The position numbers were made by a program, and so were the translations under genes. The notes under the pieces were generated by a model. The model worked only from the letters and a program-made list of their open reading frames with translations. It ran no database searches and was not told where the DNA came from. A stretch of DNA of 64,000 bases from Fistulifera solaris (taxonomy: Eukaryota; Bacillariophyta; Bacillariophyceae; Naviculales; Stauroneidaceae), in the NCBI GenBank assembly GCA_030295235.1, contig AP026131.1, forward strand, positions 434,001 to 498,000, in the 5' to 3' direction. The number at the start of each line of letters is the position of its first letter. Position 1 is the stretch's first letter. This document shows positions 1 through 10,894 of the stretch, in pieces.

Positions 1-147
1 AATTTTTATTCAGCTGCAAATTAGAAGCAAACGGACGAGGGCCGGCAACGTCCAACATAATATAACTTCATCTACGATGAAATAGTTCTTGAAAACATAT
101 TGTTCGAAACTAGCTAAATTTGACCATGGAATCAATAGATTTTTCGC

Positions 148-3087
148 TTATTTCGGTTGAGGCGGCGTCCATACAAATGTTTCTGGAGGTACTGTCTCAC
201 CTTCGGGCTCGTCAGCTGGACTTCTCAAAGTTTCAAGCTCGTCATCTTCTTGAGTGGACGTATCTTTCAAAATAATCACACCCATCGGTGTTGCCGTCGG
301 GCGGACAGGCTGGTAGCGTTGTTCAAGATCGTACTGGCAAACTAGGGATTGTGAAGCAGTGATGCGTGAAGGATTGCTCACTCGGAACTCTGATGGCTGG
401 GGTACCTTGCGCTCAGCTTCCGCTTTGTTTTCGACAACTTCTTCTTTTGCATCGTCTTCCTTGATTTCTTCTTCTTTGGGAGCGTCGACGTCCATTTCCT
501 CGCCATAGATCCCCAACTTAACTCTTTTCCTAGCCAAACGAGCCTTTTCTTTCGCGGTGGTGGACAGAGTAACTGTCTCAACTCGTTTCTTTTTTCTCCT
601 CTTTCTTCTCTTCCATTTTCTTCGGATAAGCGAATGCACTAGGTTTCGACTTGCACACAATGCTAAATTTCTTAGGATATTGAAAGTTGGAATTCAAACC
701 GATCGTGTAAGTCGGAGTGAGCGCTAAACTCCAAAAGTGCATCATAGGAAACCAGTGCCAGTGCTGCAACCATAAACAAAGCCCCACCGCACTCGTCATT
801 TTGTTAAATCCCAGGCGAGAACCGAGTTTCAAAGCACAATTTCTTCCGCCGGTGTCGATGATACCAATCGACATGATCGCACCCATTTTGGTCATCGTGC
901 TTTGATGCTTTTCTCCCACAATCGAGAACAGCTTCTCCCTGAAAGCACGAGTTTTCTTCGAGTCGCTGCACTGCATGTAAATCATCGCAGTGCCCATCAG
1001 CGCTCCTTGACGCACATAGTCTGTCATGTCATCTAACATGGGTTCGAGTAGTGCGATGCTCTCTGGATTTCCAGTACCAGCCATAGCTATACCAACGGCC
1101 ATACAACTCGCATATCGAACGTGAGGATTGAATGACTCCAAAAGTAGTTTCACAAGCTCTGGTACTCGACCAGGCGTCTTGTATAAAACGAAAGAAAGAC
1201 CTAAGACAGCAGCCATGCGCACATCGTCACTGACGTCGCTGACGGCAGTGTGCAATAGAATTCGGACGGCCTTGTTGCTTCCAGTCCCACAATATGCCAT
1301 CGCCAATGCATACTGAGCACCATATCGCATGATGGGATCGCGGTCACTGCGCATCTCTTCGATACATGCGTCAGCATTCTCTTCCTGACCGAAATTGATA
1401 AGCGCAAGCCCCATGGCAATTCCACGAATGATCTTTTCGTGCTGTGTTTCTCGCGCGTAATTTTTGAGTTCCGCAACCAACTCCGAAAATTCTTCCGAAA
1501 GCTTGCTGTTAGGATTTCCAGCTCCAGTGCCGACTAGCACGAGTCCCAAACTAATTCCAGCAGCTTCACCGGAAACGGCAGAGTCCGTGTCGAGCAACTC
1601 CTTGAGTTCTTTGCAGATGACAAGGTCAGCAGAGCCCATCGCAGTTAAACCGACGCCCAACGCAGCTCCATGACTTTGAACCTCGTTTGCGTGAGAAGTT
1701 CTAAGATGCCCCCGGATGTATTGTAAGGACTCGTGGCGCTTAGCGGCAGATGTTCCTGGCTGGGCGTGAATTAGACCCAGTGCATACAAACTACCACCCT
1801 CAGCGAATCCCCCGGCAGTGCTTACTTCTCCTTGTCCTTCTTCGGGAAGATAAGGCTGAAGCAAATGCATGGCTTCGGTGATATGACCAGAATGCACAAC
1901 TCCCAGGGACGCAGTTGCCGAAAATTTCGCCCTAGCAAAGGCATGAGCGATCAGAAATTTGATCAACGTCCAAAGAACATACTTTCATGAGCACTTACCA
2001 GTTACTTGCTTTCTTCATCCAGTCGAGATGCTTTCGCAAGAAAGAATCGTTGGTCGTTCCTGTATACAGATAACTGTGTGTCATGACGGCAGCATGGTGT
2101 AGCACTGAACTTCGGCTGCCGCTTGATCTTTCTTCTAATGCCTTTTGAGATTTTCCATGATCAGAGGATCTGCATGACTATGCTTATGAAGAAAAGAAAG
2201 AGCCATTTCACCAGGGAAACCGTCCACCAAGATTTTGCGGGCTTGATCAAACCCCTCTTGGGGAATCTCTGCCGCAACGGCTTCGACAAACGCTTGATCT
2301 CCCGTATCCATCAGATCGAAGCACAACTGCAATCCAAGTAGTTTGTCATCTGATCCGAGAAGTTCCACCAGCGTCTGAGCAACAGCTTTCGGTTGATTCA
2401 ACAGTTGGTATACAACAACGAGATCGTAGGCAGCCTCCGTTCGCGGTTTCTTTTCCAAGCAATCGGCCACGACTTGTAAGGCTTGTTGACGAAAGGATTT
2501 CGCCGTTACGTTCTCCACGCACGTTTTCCAAGCATATTCCAAAAACGCGGTATCTTGCGATGCCAAAATTTCCTTCAGTTTTTCTACTTCCTGTGCCTCA
2601 AGTGCAATTCCTAGAGCGTGTTGAAAATGCCCTGCCTGACACGATGCATCCATCAATCGATACACCATGCCTTGCAATTGATCCTTCGGAACAGAAACAC
2701 TCTCGTCTTGCTTCACTTTCAAAAAGGAATCAAGTGCTGCAGCTACGAGACGCTGCACGTAAGGACTGTGTTGTTCGAGCGGATCAAAATGTTGCGGGCC
2801 CGCCTCCAAAGCCAGTCGCAATGCTTGTTGCGGTTCTTGCAAATGGAAAAGACCCGAGACGCTACAGCAGCAGCGGCTTGTCGAAGTTCCATGGGAAGTT
2901 CGGTATTTTCCGCCATGCTTTCTAAATCCGGCAAACATTCCGCAATCTGATGCCACAAGGTGTTCACATGCGTCAATAATTGCGAGACGGCGGCGGTCTG
3001 TAACGCAAGATCATCTTCTTGCAAGAGCGCCATCCAGCCCGTCGCCGAGGGAGCTGGGGCGGAAACATTGCTAGCTACCACCGACAT
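148..3087 (-). CDS. RPN2: 26S proteasome regulatory subunit RPN2/PSMD1
   Basis: Large non-ATPase base subunit of the 26S proteasome lid-base interface, a scaffold of PC (proteasome/cyclosome) repeats that docks RPN10/RPN13 and deubiquitinases. The protein starts MSVVASN at 3087. It runs through an N-terminal helical region, then PC repeats with motifs such as GLYALGLIHA-like, THEKIIRG-like and AVSDVSDDVR, and ends in an acidic/lysine-rich linker followed by the conserved C-terminal GVIILKDT segment. One GT-AG intron at 1932-1998 joins ...SNW to AKFSATAS, exactly as in other RPN2 proteins. The reading frame changes three times without room for an intron: at the T4/A4 run 2847-2850, at 2143-2146, and in the A6 run near 592-597. 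Each is a one-base homopolymer discrepancy inside conserved sequence, so assembly error is likelier than decay. It is divergent from the gene at 3449. Confidence 0.95.
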
Positions 3088-3448
3088 TCTGTGTATCAAA
3101 TGAGAAGGAGACTAGAAAGCAAATCAATGCGAGGCTTTTACAATCATTGCCATTTCTTGTGAAAGAGCATTCAGTCGAAGATCGGCTCATTTCGTTGACC
3201 TTCCTTTTCGGCAATGAAGTCGCCTGATGGAAGGAAGGGCGGTGTATGAGCCAAGCAGTACACTGGTATATTATTGCCAGTACGACGTCAATGCTTACGA
3301 TCACGAGTTGTCCAGTCCCGCCTTTTCCTAATATTTACTCCGTATTTTCGACTTTTTCCCAACCGCATGAACAAAAGCAACACATCCGATCTTGGGCATT
3401 ATTCATGTTTCATGTTGCGTCTCGACTAATCCGGATCGCATTTCGACC
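3088..3448. promoter_or_regulatory. Bidirectional promoter region between RPN2 and RED-like gene
   Basis: This 361-bp gap separates the two divergent start codons and must hold both promoters. I see no repeat and no clear named motif in it. Confidence 0.4.
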
Positions 3449-4438
3449 ATGGACAGTAAAAAAAAGGGCTCGAGAAATTGTAGAGAAAGAATTCCGTCGC
3501 AACAAACGAAAGAACCAACATGCCGACGACTCCTCTGAGGATGACGAACGAGGCAGCCAAAGGAGAAAACGCCCCTTGATTACACCCACGCAAGTCAAAA
3601 TTAAAGATCAAAATGCTCCGGTCGCTGAATCTCAATATCGTGATAGAGCAAAGGAACGAAGAGAGGGAAAATTGAAAAGAGATGACGAAGATGACATCTT
3701 TGATTGGAAGCAAGAACGGAGAAAAGAACCAATTTCAGTACCTTCGATAGAAAAAGAGGAACCGGTGGAAATTATAACCGGTCGGTTTCAGACCAGAGAA
3801 GAAGCACAAGAGTATCTTCAGAGCAATCCTTCGGTATCTACGGTCTTGGGACGAGCTATAGTACGCTTCTGGCTGACGAGGTGGCAAAAATGAACCCTAA
3901 CGCGCCTCCCAAAATCTCATCGTCGGTGTATACCATGACAAAAGAAACCTATCCTTCTCTTTTAGTCATGCCATCGGAAAAATCCTATCCATCGACGACA
4001 AACCGCAGTGCTATGCGCCCACTTTTACCAGAAGATCTGTTGCAACAAATTCGCCGTGCCTGCAAGAAAGAGAAAGAGCGCCCACAAACGACAAACGAGA
4101 AGGCGGCCGTGCAAAACACAGCGACAGACGCGGAGGAAGACGACGACGAAGATATATTCGATAATCTAGGAGATTACGATGATAACGACGAATCGGAACA
4201 AGATGCGGATGCACCGACGCGGAAAGGTGAGAAGGTCGTCTTATTTCAGCCCTATGAACCAGAGGAAGTAGCACCCGTAATAACATTCCCGGTAAGAAGG
4301 CAGAACCGAAGCTCGGAACACTTTTCGTCGGCTCCTTCTGAAGTCGACTACCACGAAGATGAGAGTAGCGAGGATGAAAAGAAGTCAAAAAGAAAAGGCG
4401 TAAAAAACAGAGGAGCGGATCTGACAGCGAATAGCTAG
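3449..4438 (+). CDS. RED/IK-like spliceosomal protein
   Basis: Homologue of RED (IK), a component of the activated spliceosome B complex that works with SMU1. Evidence is the hallmark YRDRAKERREG motif around 3632-3664, followed by a GLGTSYSTLL segment that resembles the KGLDYALL motif of RED. After it come an acidic EDIFDNLGDYDD motif matching NIFEDIGDY, and a DYHEDESSEDE segment matching the VDYSKM region. The best start is ATG 3449 (MDSKKK...). From there the frame needs a one-base change in the A8 run 3457-3464 to enter the long open frame that begins upstream. A second frame change lies between about 3770 and 3850. The protein is shorter than animal RED and lacks the long RE/RD dipeptide tract. 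Expected location is the nucleus. The start and the exact junction are uncertain. Confidence 0.75.
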
Positions 4439-4689
4439 CAGAAACCATTTTGCTTCCTTGAGGCTTAAGTCTTGTCAAACAAAGAGCAAAGTGTTCAGCC
4501 CGTAATTATTTGGCTTTGAACCGATATTTTGCTCTCGTTATTCTGTGAGCGGTACAATAACTTTGAATTCAATGTAATGGATTGTAATTATCAAAGAAAA
4601 ACCACTCTTCGACTTTGATTGACTGTGTATACGTGTATACCGAAAAATCTTCTAAAAAATTAGTCGATTTCATTAAATTCCCCTGGTAG

Positions 4690-5255
4690 ACTTAGTTTAG
4701 TTCAACGAGTTCCTGGTCTAACTGAAACTTTGGATGATATTCTGAAGTTATGGGATCGCGTTCTTCGTCGAACTGAAATTCTGGTTGCTTTCCAGAAATT
4801 CTGGAATTGGTGTTTTCGAGCATGCCGACAGTTTGGTTAGTTCCAGAATGTTTGGAATAGGTGTTCTTGGTCGGAATAAAATTCTAGATATGTTACAGAA
4901 ATTCTGGATTCGGTCTTTTAGTCGAACTGAAATTCAGGATGATTTCCAGAAATTCTGGAATTGGTGTGTTCGAGCATACGAGCATACAGACATTCTGAAG
5001 ACGTTCCAGAAATTTTGGTATGTTGGTGTTCTTGGTCGAAATGAAATACTCCGGAGTATTCTGGATATGTTACAGAAATTCTGGATTGGGTATTTTTGGT
5101 CCAACTGAAATTCTGGATATGCTCCAGAATTTCGGGAATCCGGTGTCTTCGAGCATACAGACATTCTGCAGTCGTTCCAGAAATTCTGGAATATTGGTGT
5201 TTTCAAGCATACAGACATTCTGAATACGTTCCAGAAATTCTGGAGTTGCTGTTTT
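4690..5255. repeat. Minisatellite of heat-shock-element palindromes
   Basis: About ten degenerate units of roughly 45-55 bp share the palindrome CAGAAATTCTGG, exact at 4793, 4896, 4947, 5073, 5178 and 5232. Three units contain TTCCAGAAATTCTGGAA (4790-4806, 4944-4960, 5175-5191). This is a perfect TTCnnGAAnnTTCnnGAA heat-shock element; a fourth at 5229 is one base short. Units alternate between a flank with TTCGAGCATACAGACATTCTG and one with TTGGTCGAACTGAAATTCTGG, giving a higher-order AB pattern. Open frames across this block are a by-product of the repeat. Confidence 0.85.
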
Positions 5256-5356
5256 CCGTCACACAGACACTCTACCAGGTAAAAGGAAGGGAAGCGCAAA
5301 ATATTCGAAGCAATGACACACACGGACTTGTCGCTCAAAAGAATATGAATTCGATT

Positions 5357-5377
5357 CATGACTGAAGTACAGTCGTG
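5357..5377 (+). repeat. Dispersed CATGACTG/CAGTCGTG hairpin, copy 1
   Basis: An 8-bp stem (CATGACTG, 5-nt loop, CAGTCGTG) is followed by GGAAAATTGAGGATACACTT. The same arrangement recurs near 37558 and 62530. Function unknown. Confidence 0.55.
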
Positions 5378-5632
5378 GAAAATTGAGGATACACTTCAAT
5401 CCATAGTAGGTAAGTTTCTTTTGTTTTTGAATCAGACGGAAACACTGTAGTCTAGGTGCTTCGTGTTTATCATTCGCATTGACATGTACTGGAGTAGTAA
5501 CGACGTTCTATTCATTCTCCAGCGCTGCGCCTTTCTTCTTCTCATAATCATTCGACTTGTGAATAAGCAGGGCAAATCATCAAGGTAATTTAGGAGGCTA
5601 AACAGCTGATTGCTCTTATCGTTTAGCGATGA

Positions 5633-8600
5633 ATGCAAGGTATTTGCTCTGGAAGTTCGGCACCCTCTGAAATGAATGACAATGATGCCCTTCACCTGGG
5701 TGTCGGAACGCAAGAGACGCCGGCACTTGAGACGGTGCACGTTGAAGCTACGTTGGCGGGACAGGGACCTCCAAGCTTGCCGGATGCATTACCGTCTTGT
5801 AACTACGAGGCTCCTTCGTCCTTGTCTGCTTCGCAAATGAAAGACGCCGCTGCAAAGGAAGTTGCGAAGCCTCCTTCTCTCCCTTTAGAAAATACTCAGC
5901 AATCATCAACAGTAGTCGACGAAACGCTTGCAGCTTCTTTGTCTGAAAGTAATCAGATTAAATTGGACGAGAGAAATCTCAATATGTCGCCTTCGAATGC
6001 ACATGAAACAAATACGACAATATCAAAAGGACAGCCAATAGCTGATGCAGGGAATTCAGGCGACGGCACGACACACTTGGAAACGCACACTCAGAAGCTC
6101 TCTGAGAATCGAGGTTCCTCTGATGCTCCTCTATCGCAAGAATCGCAGAATGTGTCGGTGGGAAATGGCCGACCCGACACTGTCGTTATCTGTAGCGACG
6201 AAAATGGTTTGCACGTTACCGGCAATCCTTCCGACCCAACAACGATGATACAGCAGGACGCGTACACGTCCCAACAATTATCGGGAACAGGACAACAATT
6301 AATACCGGCAATTGATGCCGCATCAATACGTCCCCCAGCGATTGTTGAGGGAACACCCATTGTTCGAGTTGTAGGTATCCCAGTGGCAGACAATATTGCT
6401 TTGACTTCTACTACAGCTGAGAATGTGACGCAGTCGCAACTGAACCTCGTACACACTGTTGTTGCACCAGAAGGGGCCACTGTTGTGGGTATGGTAGGAA
6501 CAACACCCATCGTCAGGCTTCCGGATGCTTCAAAAGAGTTGTAACGAAAAGAAAGGCAGATTCAAGGTATTTCAACCGGTGATAGATGTCGTGCCAGTTG
6601 ACCCTACTGCGAGTACGCCTAGCGTGACCATACAGGCTCCTGCAGAAATGGTTCTTACAGATCCCAACATGTCGACTGTAGGAGGGCAAGACACGACAAC
6701 CGGTGCCGATCCAGAATCTGCAATGTTAATCAACCAACCTCCACTCCCATCCAACAGTCCAGATGAACCCCAAACATTCGAGGGGACAGGAGCTCCTGTA
6801 GTGAAACGAAAAGGTCGTTTCTTCGTTACAAATCTGAAAGATCCTGCCGTGATTGCTATCAACATTCAGCCCCAAGTGGTCAATGGCGTACCAATATCAA
6901 ACGTGCTAGCAACTCAAACAACGGTTGAATCTTTTCCGGTAGCCTCAAGTTACGTTCAAACCAGTGTATCAAATATTGCTGTTGCACCCGGTGCTTCGGA
7001 TGTGTACCAAGCTGTTGCAACGGCACCGACAGTCCATAGTCAACCGGTCACGCTATCCACAGTTCCAGTACTCCAGCAACATTATCCTCAGCCTGAACCT
7101 CAACAACCAGTTCAATACGAGCACTCGATAGTGTCACAAAATCATTCGGCGGTTCATGTTCAAGAGACTTCTCACTTCGACCGTAATTTCCAACACGCTG
7201 CGGAGCCGCAACATTCATCGATACAGCAGCCAAACGCGATAGTGCCTAGCGGTGCGGAAGGAAAGAATTTTTTAAGTGAACTGTTGCCCGCCGAATCTCA
7301 AGTCGCATTAGGAAAGGTAGATAATGCAAGTGATCGACCGAGAGAGCATTCTGAAGCGTCACAAAATCACAAAACGCTTGCTCGACGGTATCAGTCAGTG
7401 CCAAAAAGTGGGCGGGATGAACACCTTGCCCCAACCGGCCTCGGAAAGATTTTTCATTTTCTCGATCAAATGCGAACCGAGGTGACGCAAGCGGACAAGT
7501 TGATCAAGACGCTCCAAACTGAGAACCGCTTACTGGTAAGTTTCGGAAATTTTTAAGATCCGAAATCTAAAGTGACTAAATCGATGCGTCTACAGAAAGA
7601 GAGAAATAAGGAGCTGGAGGCAAAAGTGATAGACGGTGACAAGAAGTTTCGAGAGGAAAAGGCGTTAAGGGAGGCTACTGATGCAAAATTGAAGGCTCTT
7701 CGGAAGAAACTACGCTCAATGAAAGAAGGTTCCGAGATACAGAAGGAAGACGATAGTATCTTAACGAATGCAAAACAATCAGGAAACGCTGAAGCTGGCC
7801 ACAAGAAGGCATCGTCGGGAACAATTCAACCAGGCTCTGGGCACTCCGCTGTCAACCAAAAGCAAACTCTCCGCTGCATGATGGACCTGAGAAAACTAAT
7901 CATGAAGCTCATTCCCTGCCAGCTACTCCAGAAACAAAAGTCAAATCGAACGCTACGTCACCTGAACAACTGATGTTGCACGTCGCTCCCGATAAAGAAC
8001 TCCCCCGACACCTCCTTTTCAAGGAGAAAGGGTTCTTCATCGTCAAATGTTCCAGTTCCAAAACCTAGTCCCAGTCACAGTCGAGTGAAATCCACACCAC
8101 ATCTCCCAACTCACTCAGGGTTTTCAAACAACAGTATTCCGAATCAACTGTCTCGGAACAGTGATACGTCTTCAACATCACAGTATACTCATGTCCCACA
8201 AATGGCAGGCTTTACACAAAGGGAGCACGGAGTCTCGCGACTTGTTTCCACAGAGTTTGATCCTCTTGCGCCGAAAAAAGATGTTTCTTTGATTCAAGCA
8301 TCCGCTGCCCCGGTCGAGAGTTCACATAACAACTTTGACCCTTTTTCGTCTGTTGCTTCACCGAACCATCCCACAAGTACGGGGTTGCAAAGCAACAACA
8401 GTACCCCGACACACGTCATCCAGCCGACATCTCTTTTTACTATGAACCAAACCACTTTATTACCAATTCCTGTTTATAGTCAACCTGGGACATCTTTCGA
8501 ACTCTTTGATCACGCGACAATTCAGAATCAGCTGAAGACACGGGAGGATTTGCTACAGCAAAGCAATTGTCAAGAACTGCATCAACAAATTCTTCTTGTA

Positions 8601-8867
8601 CCGCAGCAAACGCTTGAGGTTTCAACGGACAATCAAATGTATCCAAGCTCTTTAGCTATGGGAAGTGCGAACAACGTGCTCATCGAGCAAAATGTCTTGG
8701 ACGTTTCGACTTCTGGTATGTGGGGTCCGCAGCAAGAAACCGTGACGATGACACACGTAGATATACAGCCAACGTCAGATTTCGCCCAGTCACTCGCGTC
8801 TCAGTCTAGACTTAGCGTGCCATTGGACCCATTCGATGACTTGTTGAGTCGGGTAAATGAATCATAA
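5633..8867 (+). CDS. Disordered coiled-coil protein with two RFxV motifs
   Basis: I do not recognise this protein as a named family. The first half is low-complexity, rich in Ser, Thr, Pro and Gln. It carries two basic RFxV motifs, KKGRFKV (about 6555-6578) and KRKGRFFV (about 6804-6828). These resemble docking peptides that WNK kinases offer to the CCT domain of SPAK/OSR1-type STE20 kinases. Two PIVR segments (6360, 6508) precede them. A predicted coiled coil follows (LLKERNKELEAKV... to about 7740), interrupted by a 60-bp intron at 7536-7595 (GTAAGT...CTACAG). The C-terminal third is again disordered, with a final PFDDLLSRV motif. The frame shifts at A4 6532-6535, A4 7858-7861 and C5 8002-8006, all homopolymers. 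ATG 5633 is chosen as the first in frame; 5669 is an alternative. A scaffold or adaptor role is inference. Confidence 0.6.
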
Positions 8868-8996
8868 CTCGCAAAGGGGGTGAAAGCCAACTGCATGGTC
8901 GAATTTATAATCTGTTTCTTAAGTATGTATTATATTCATATGCAAGAACAATTTAAAGAACAAAACTTGCGATCTTCGCCCACTGACATTGATTTC

Positions 8997-10172
8997 TTAA
9001 CGTCGCCTGTACTTCTTGCCCTCGTCTTTCCGTACTAATAGCTCGTCGGCACCATCCAACGGTTGGCTTTGTAACAATTCTACAACTCTACGCAGAACAC
9101 TAACCAACAGTATTGGAGCGCGAACCAAACCAACAATGAATGTTTCCAAAATACCCAGCGGTGAGTTCCGATCATTATCCATAGGTCGCTTTTCCTCCAA
9201 AATCCGCTGAATACTTTTCAAGCGTAATCGTTCCGCTTCATTGAGCTGTGCCAACGTTTCATAAGCCTTTTGCTCTGCTTCCCCCAATGGCCCTTTGTAC
9301 TTGGCGTCCTTTGGTCGAAGGAATGCACCTGGCGCGTTCCTACGCTTTTCGGCTGCTCGCTTTTGCTCCGCATCGAAGAGCTCTAGTACTTTGGCTTCGA
9401 GTTCCCCCAGAGGCCCAGGAACATCCAAAGGACGAACAACTTCACCACCTCTCCGTCTGCTTTGACTCATTCGCAACAACTCAGCATCTCGAATTTCTTC
9501 AAAAATACGGACCGCTCTATACTCGGCTTCGCCGAGAGGGCCGCGCATGGATTCATCCAAATCCTTGGGTCGGATTGTCTTTGTTCGCACACGCTCACTT
9601 TCCGACAACTTGATTCGATCGAGAAAGTCGCTTGCAGCACTCTCTAAAAAGCCCAAGGGTCCGAGTTCTGTCCCTGCATCTTTCGGCCGGACCAACTGCC
9701 CTCCTCCATTGACTATACGCTCGGCTCGCCTTCCTTCTTCTTCGACAACTTGCGACAACCATTCGACTGCGGATTTCTCCCATCGACCCAAGGGACCCAA
9801 CGAACTCTCACTCGCATCCATCGGCCGAACATACATAGGATCCTCACCTCTCATACGTGCAAGACTCTGTTCGAGCATACGCTCGGCTTCTTTGGCTTTG
9901 AAGATGTCGGATCTCCACTTGTAGTCTTGCAGACTGAGCTGAGCGAGGTTGCGGGCTAACGATTGGAAGATTGTTGTCTCTTGTTGCTCTGCATCAGATG
10001 ATGGTTCTGGGTTAGAATTACCGCTGTACGCATCGCCTTTGGGTTCCCGCGGGGAAACTGCAGCGAGAGCAACCTGCGCTCGACCAGAATTGATCGTTGT
10101 AATTGTAAAGCAATTGACGCCGGCGAATAATACTAACGCCACCAGGCACAAAGAATGTCGCGTATCTACCAT
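8997..10172 (-). CDS. Plastid-type protein with six RPKD/GPLG repeats
   Basis: Intact 391-residue protein of unknown function. Residues 1-22 form a hydrophobic signal peptide ending VNC, followed by FTITTINSGRAQ. Phe at +1 and a Ser/Thr/Arg-rich stretch fit the diatom bipartite plastid leader. The mature part contains six imperfect repeats of about 40 residues. Each opens with [VIL]RP[KML]D, then [GS]PLG a few residues later, then an acidic/basic helix (ExxAxxxL...). Linkers between repeats are Arg/Glu-rich. The last repeat runs into a hydrophobic segment (ILETFIVGLVRAPILLVSVL), a probable membrane helix or amphipathic anchor, followed by a basic tail. The upstream region holds a dense cluster of TGACGT motifs. 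Plastid stromal or thylakoid-associated location is inference from the leader. Confidence 0.8.
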   Translation of the reverse strand: MVDTRHSLCLVALVLFAGVNCFTITTINSGRAQVALAAVSPREPKGDAYSGNSNPEPSSDAEQQETTIFQSLARNLAQLSLQDYKWRSDIFKAKEAERMLEQSLARMRGEDPMYVRPMDASESSLGPLGRWEKSAVEWLSQVVEEEGRRAERIVNGGGQLVRPKDAGTELGPLGFLESAASDFLDRIKLSESERVRTKTIRPKDLDESMRGPLGEAEYRAVRIFEEIRDAELLRMSQSRRRGGEVVRPLDVPGPLGELEAKVLELFDAEQKRAAEKRRNAPGAFLRPKDAKYKGPLGEAEQKAYETLAQLNEAERLRLKSIQRILEEKRPMDNDRNSPLGILETFIVGLVRAPILLVSVLRRVVELLQSQPLDGADELLVRKDEGKKYRRR

Positions 10173-10378
10173 GGCCAGCCCGATTAAATTGTGATTTCAG
10201 GTTCTTAGCAAAAAGAAGCAAATGTTTTTGAAGTTACAAAAGCATTAGTGCAGGCCTTTCTTATTCTTCATTCCTTGCAACGAAACAGCGAGTGTTGCGA
10301 ACAAAGCGCGTTGATGGTGACCGCGCCCGAAAGTTGCGTGTTTGTGGTTGCTGGTGCGACACGTTTCTGGTCAACATC

Positions 10379-10536
10379 ACGTCATACGTCACACGACACA
10401 CGTCATCCACGTATTTAACGTCAACCCCAATGCAGAAGCATACACGGAGTATCTTCAAAGACGTGGCTTGACGTGGCTTGACGTGGCTGACGTACTTCTT
10501 CTTGATTCTTTTCTGTTCACAAGAAACGTCTGACGT
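10379..10536. promoter_or_regulatory. Cluster of CRE-like TGACGT/ACGTCA elements
   Basis: Eight exact TGACGT or ACGTCA hexamers lie in 158 bp: 10379, 10386, 10400, 10418, 10469, 10479, 10488 and 10531. Three are embedded in a direct CTTGACGTGG repeat. They sit 207-364 bp upstream of the start codon of the plastid repeat protein. These hexamers match the CO2/cAMP-responsive elements described for Phaeodactylum carbonic anhydrase promoters, which are bound by bZIP factors. That this promoter is CO2-responsive is inference. Confidence 0.6.
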
Positions 10537-10574
10537 TGATCGTTGGTTTGTGTGGTCCACTTTTTGTCCGTCGT

Positions 10575-10602
10575 TCATCACTCATCACTCATCACTCATC
10601 AC
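10575..10602 (+). repeat. (TCATCAC)4 microsatellite
   Basis: Four exact copies of the heptamer TCATCAC in the gap between the HSF 3' end and the plastid repeat gene. The rest of the gap up to 10894 shows nothing I can name. Confidence 0.9.
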
Positions 10603-10894
10603 TTCTTTTCGTCATCCCCGCCGACAAGTTTCGATAAAGCGATTGGCAATTTACCAAAGACATTCATTCCTAAAGTTGCATCTAGGCTAGTTGCAAGTAT
10701 CGAGCTCTGAGATACTGAAACGGTAGGTTGTCTACTTTAACCAGAAAGACCCAAATTCGAGTAGCTAGAGATTCTCTCTCTACGTAATCTTAGTTTCCAA
10801 CGCTTTCAGTGAATCTCTAGTCTCTGCTAGGTTTGTAAACAAAGTTGTTTAGTTTTATGGAAAAATATACACAAGTTAACAGCATCCAACATCA

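Noticed and set aside
1-147. Possible further coding upstream of the RPN2 stop
   Set aside because: The RPN2 C-terminal motif ends at 148; the remaining bases look like 3' untranslated sequence.
2135-2956. Programmed ribosomal frameshifting in RPN2
   Set aside because: There is no classical slippery heptamer plus structure. Three breaks in one gene and the same pattern in a dozen unrelated genes fit sequencing error better.
4785-5108. A 107-codon + strand frame, plus overlapping frames on both strands, across the HSE minisatellite
   Set aside because: The repeat unit length keeps several frames open on both strands at once. The peptide is just the repeat translated and has no domain character.
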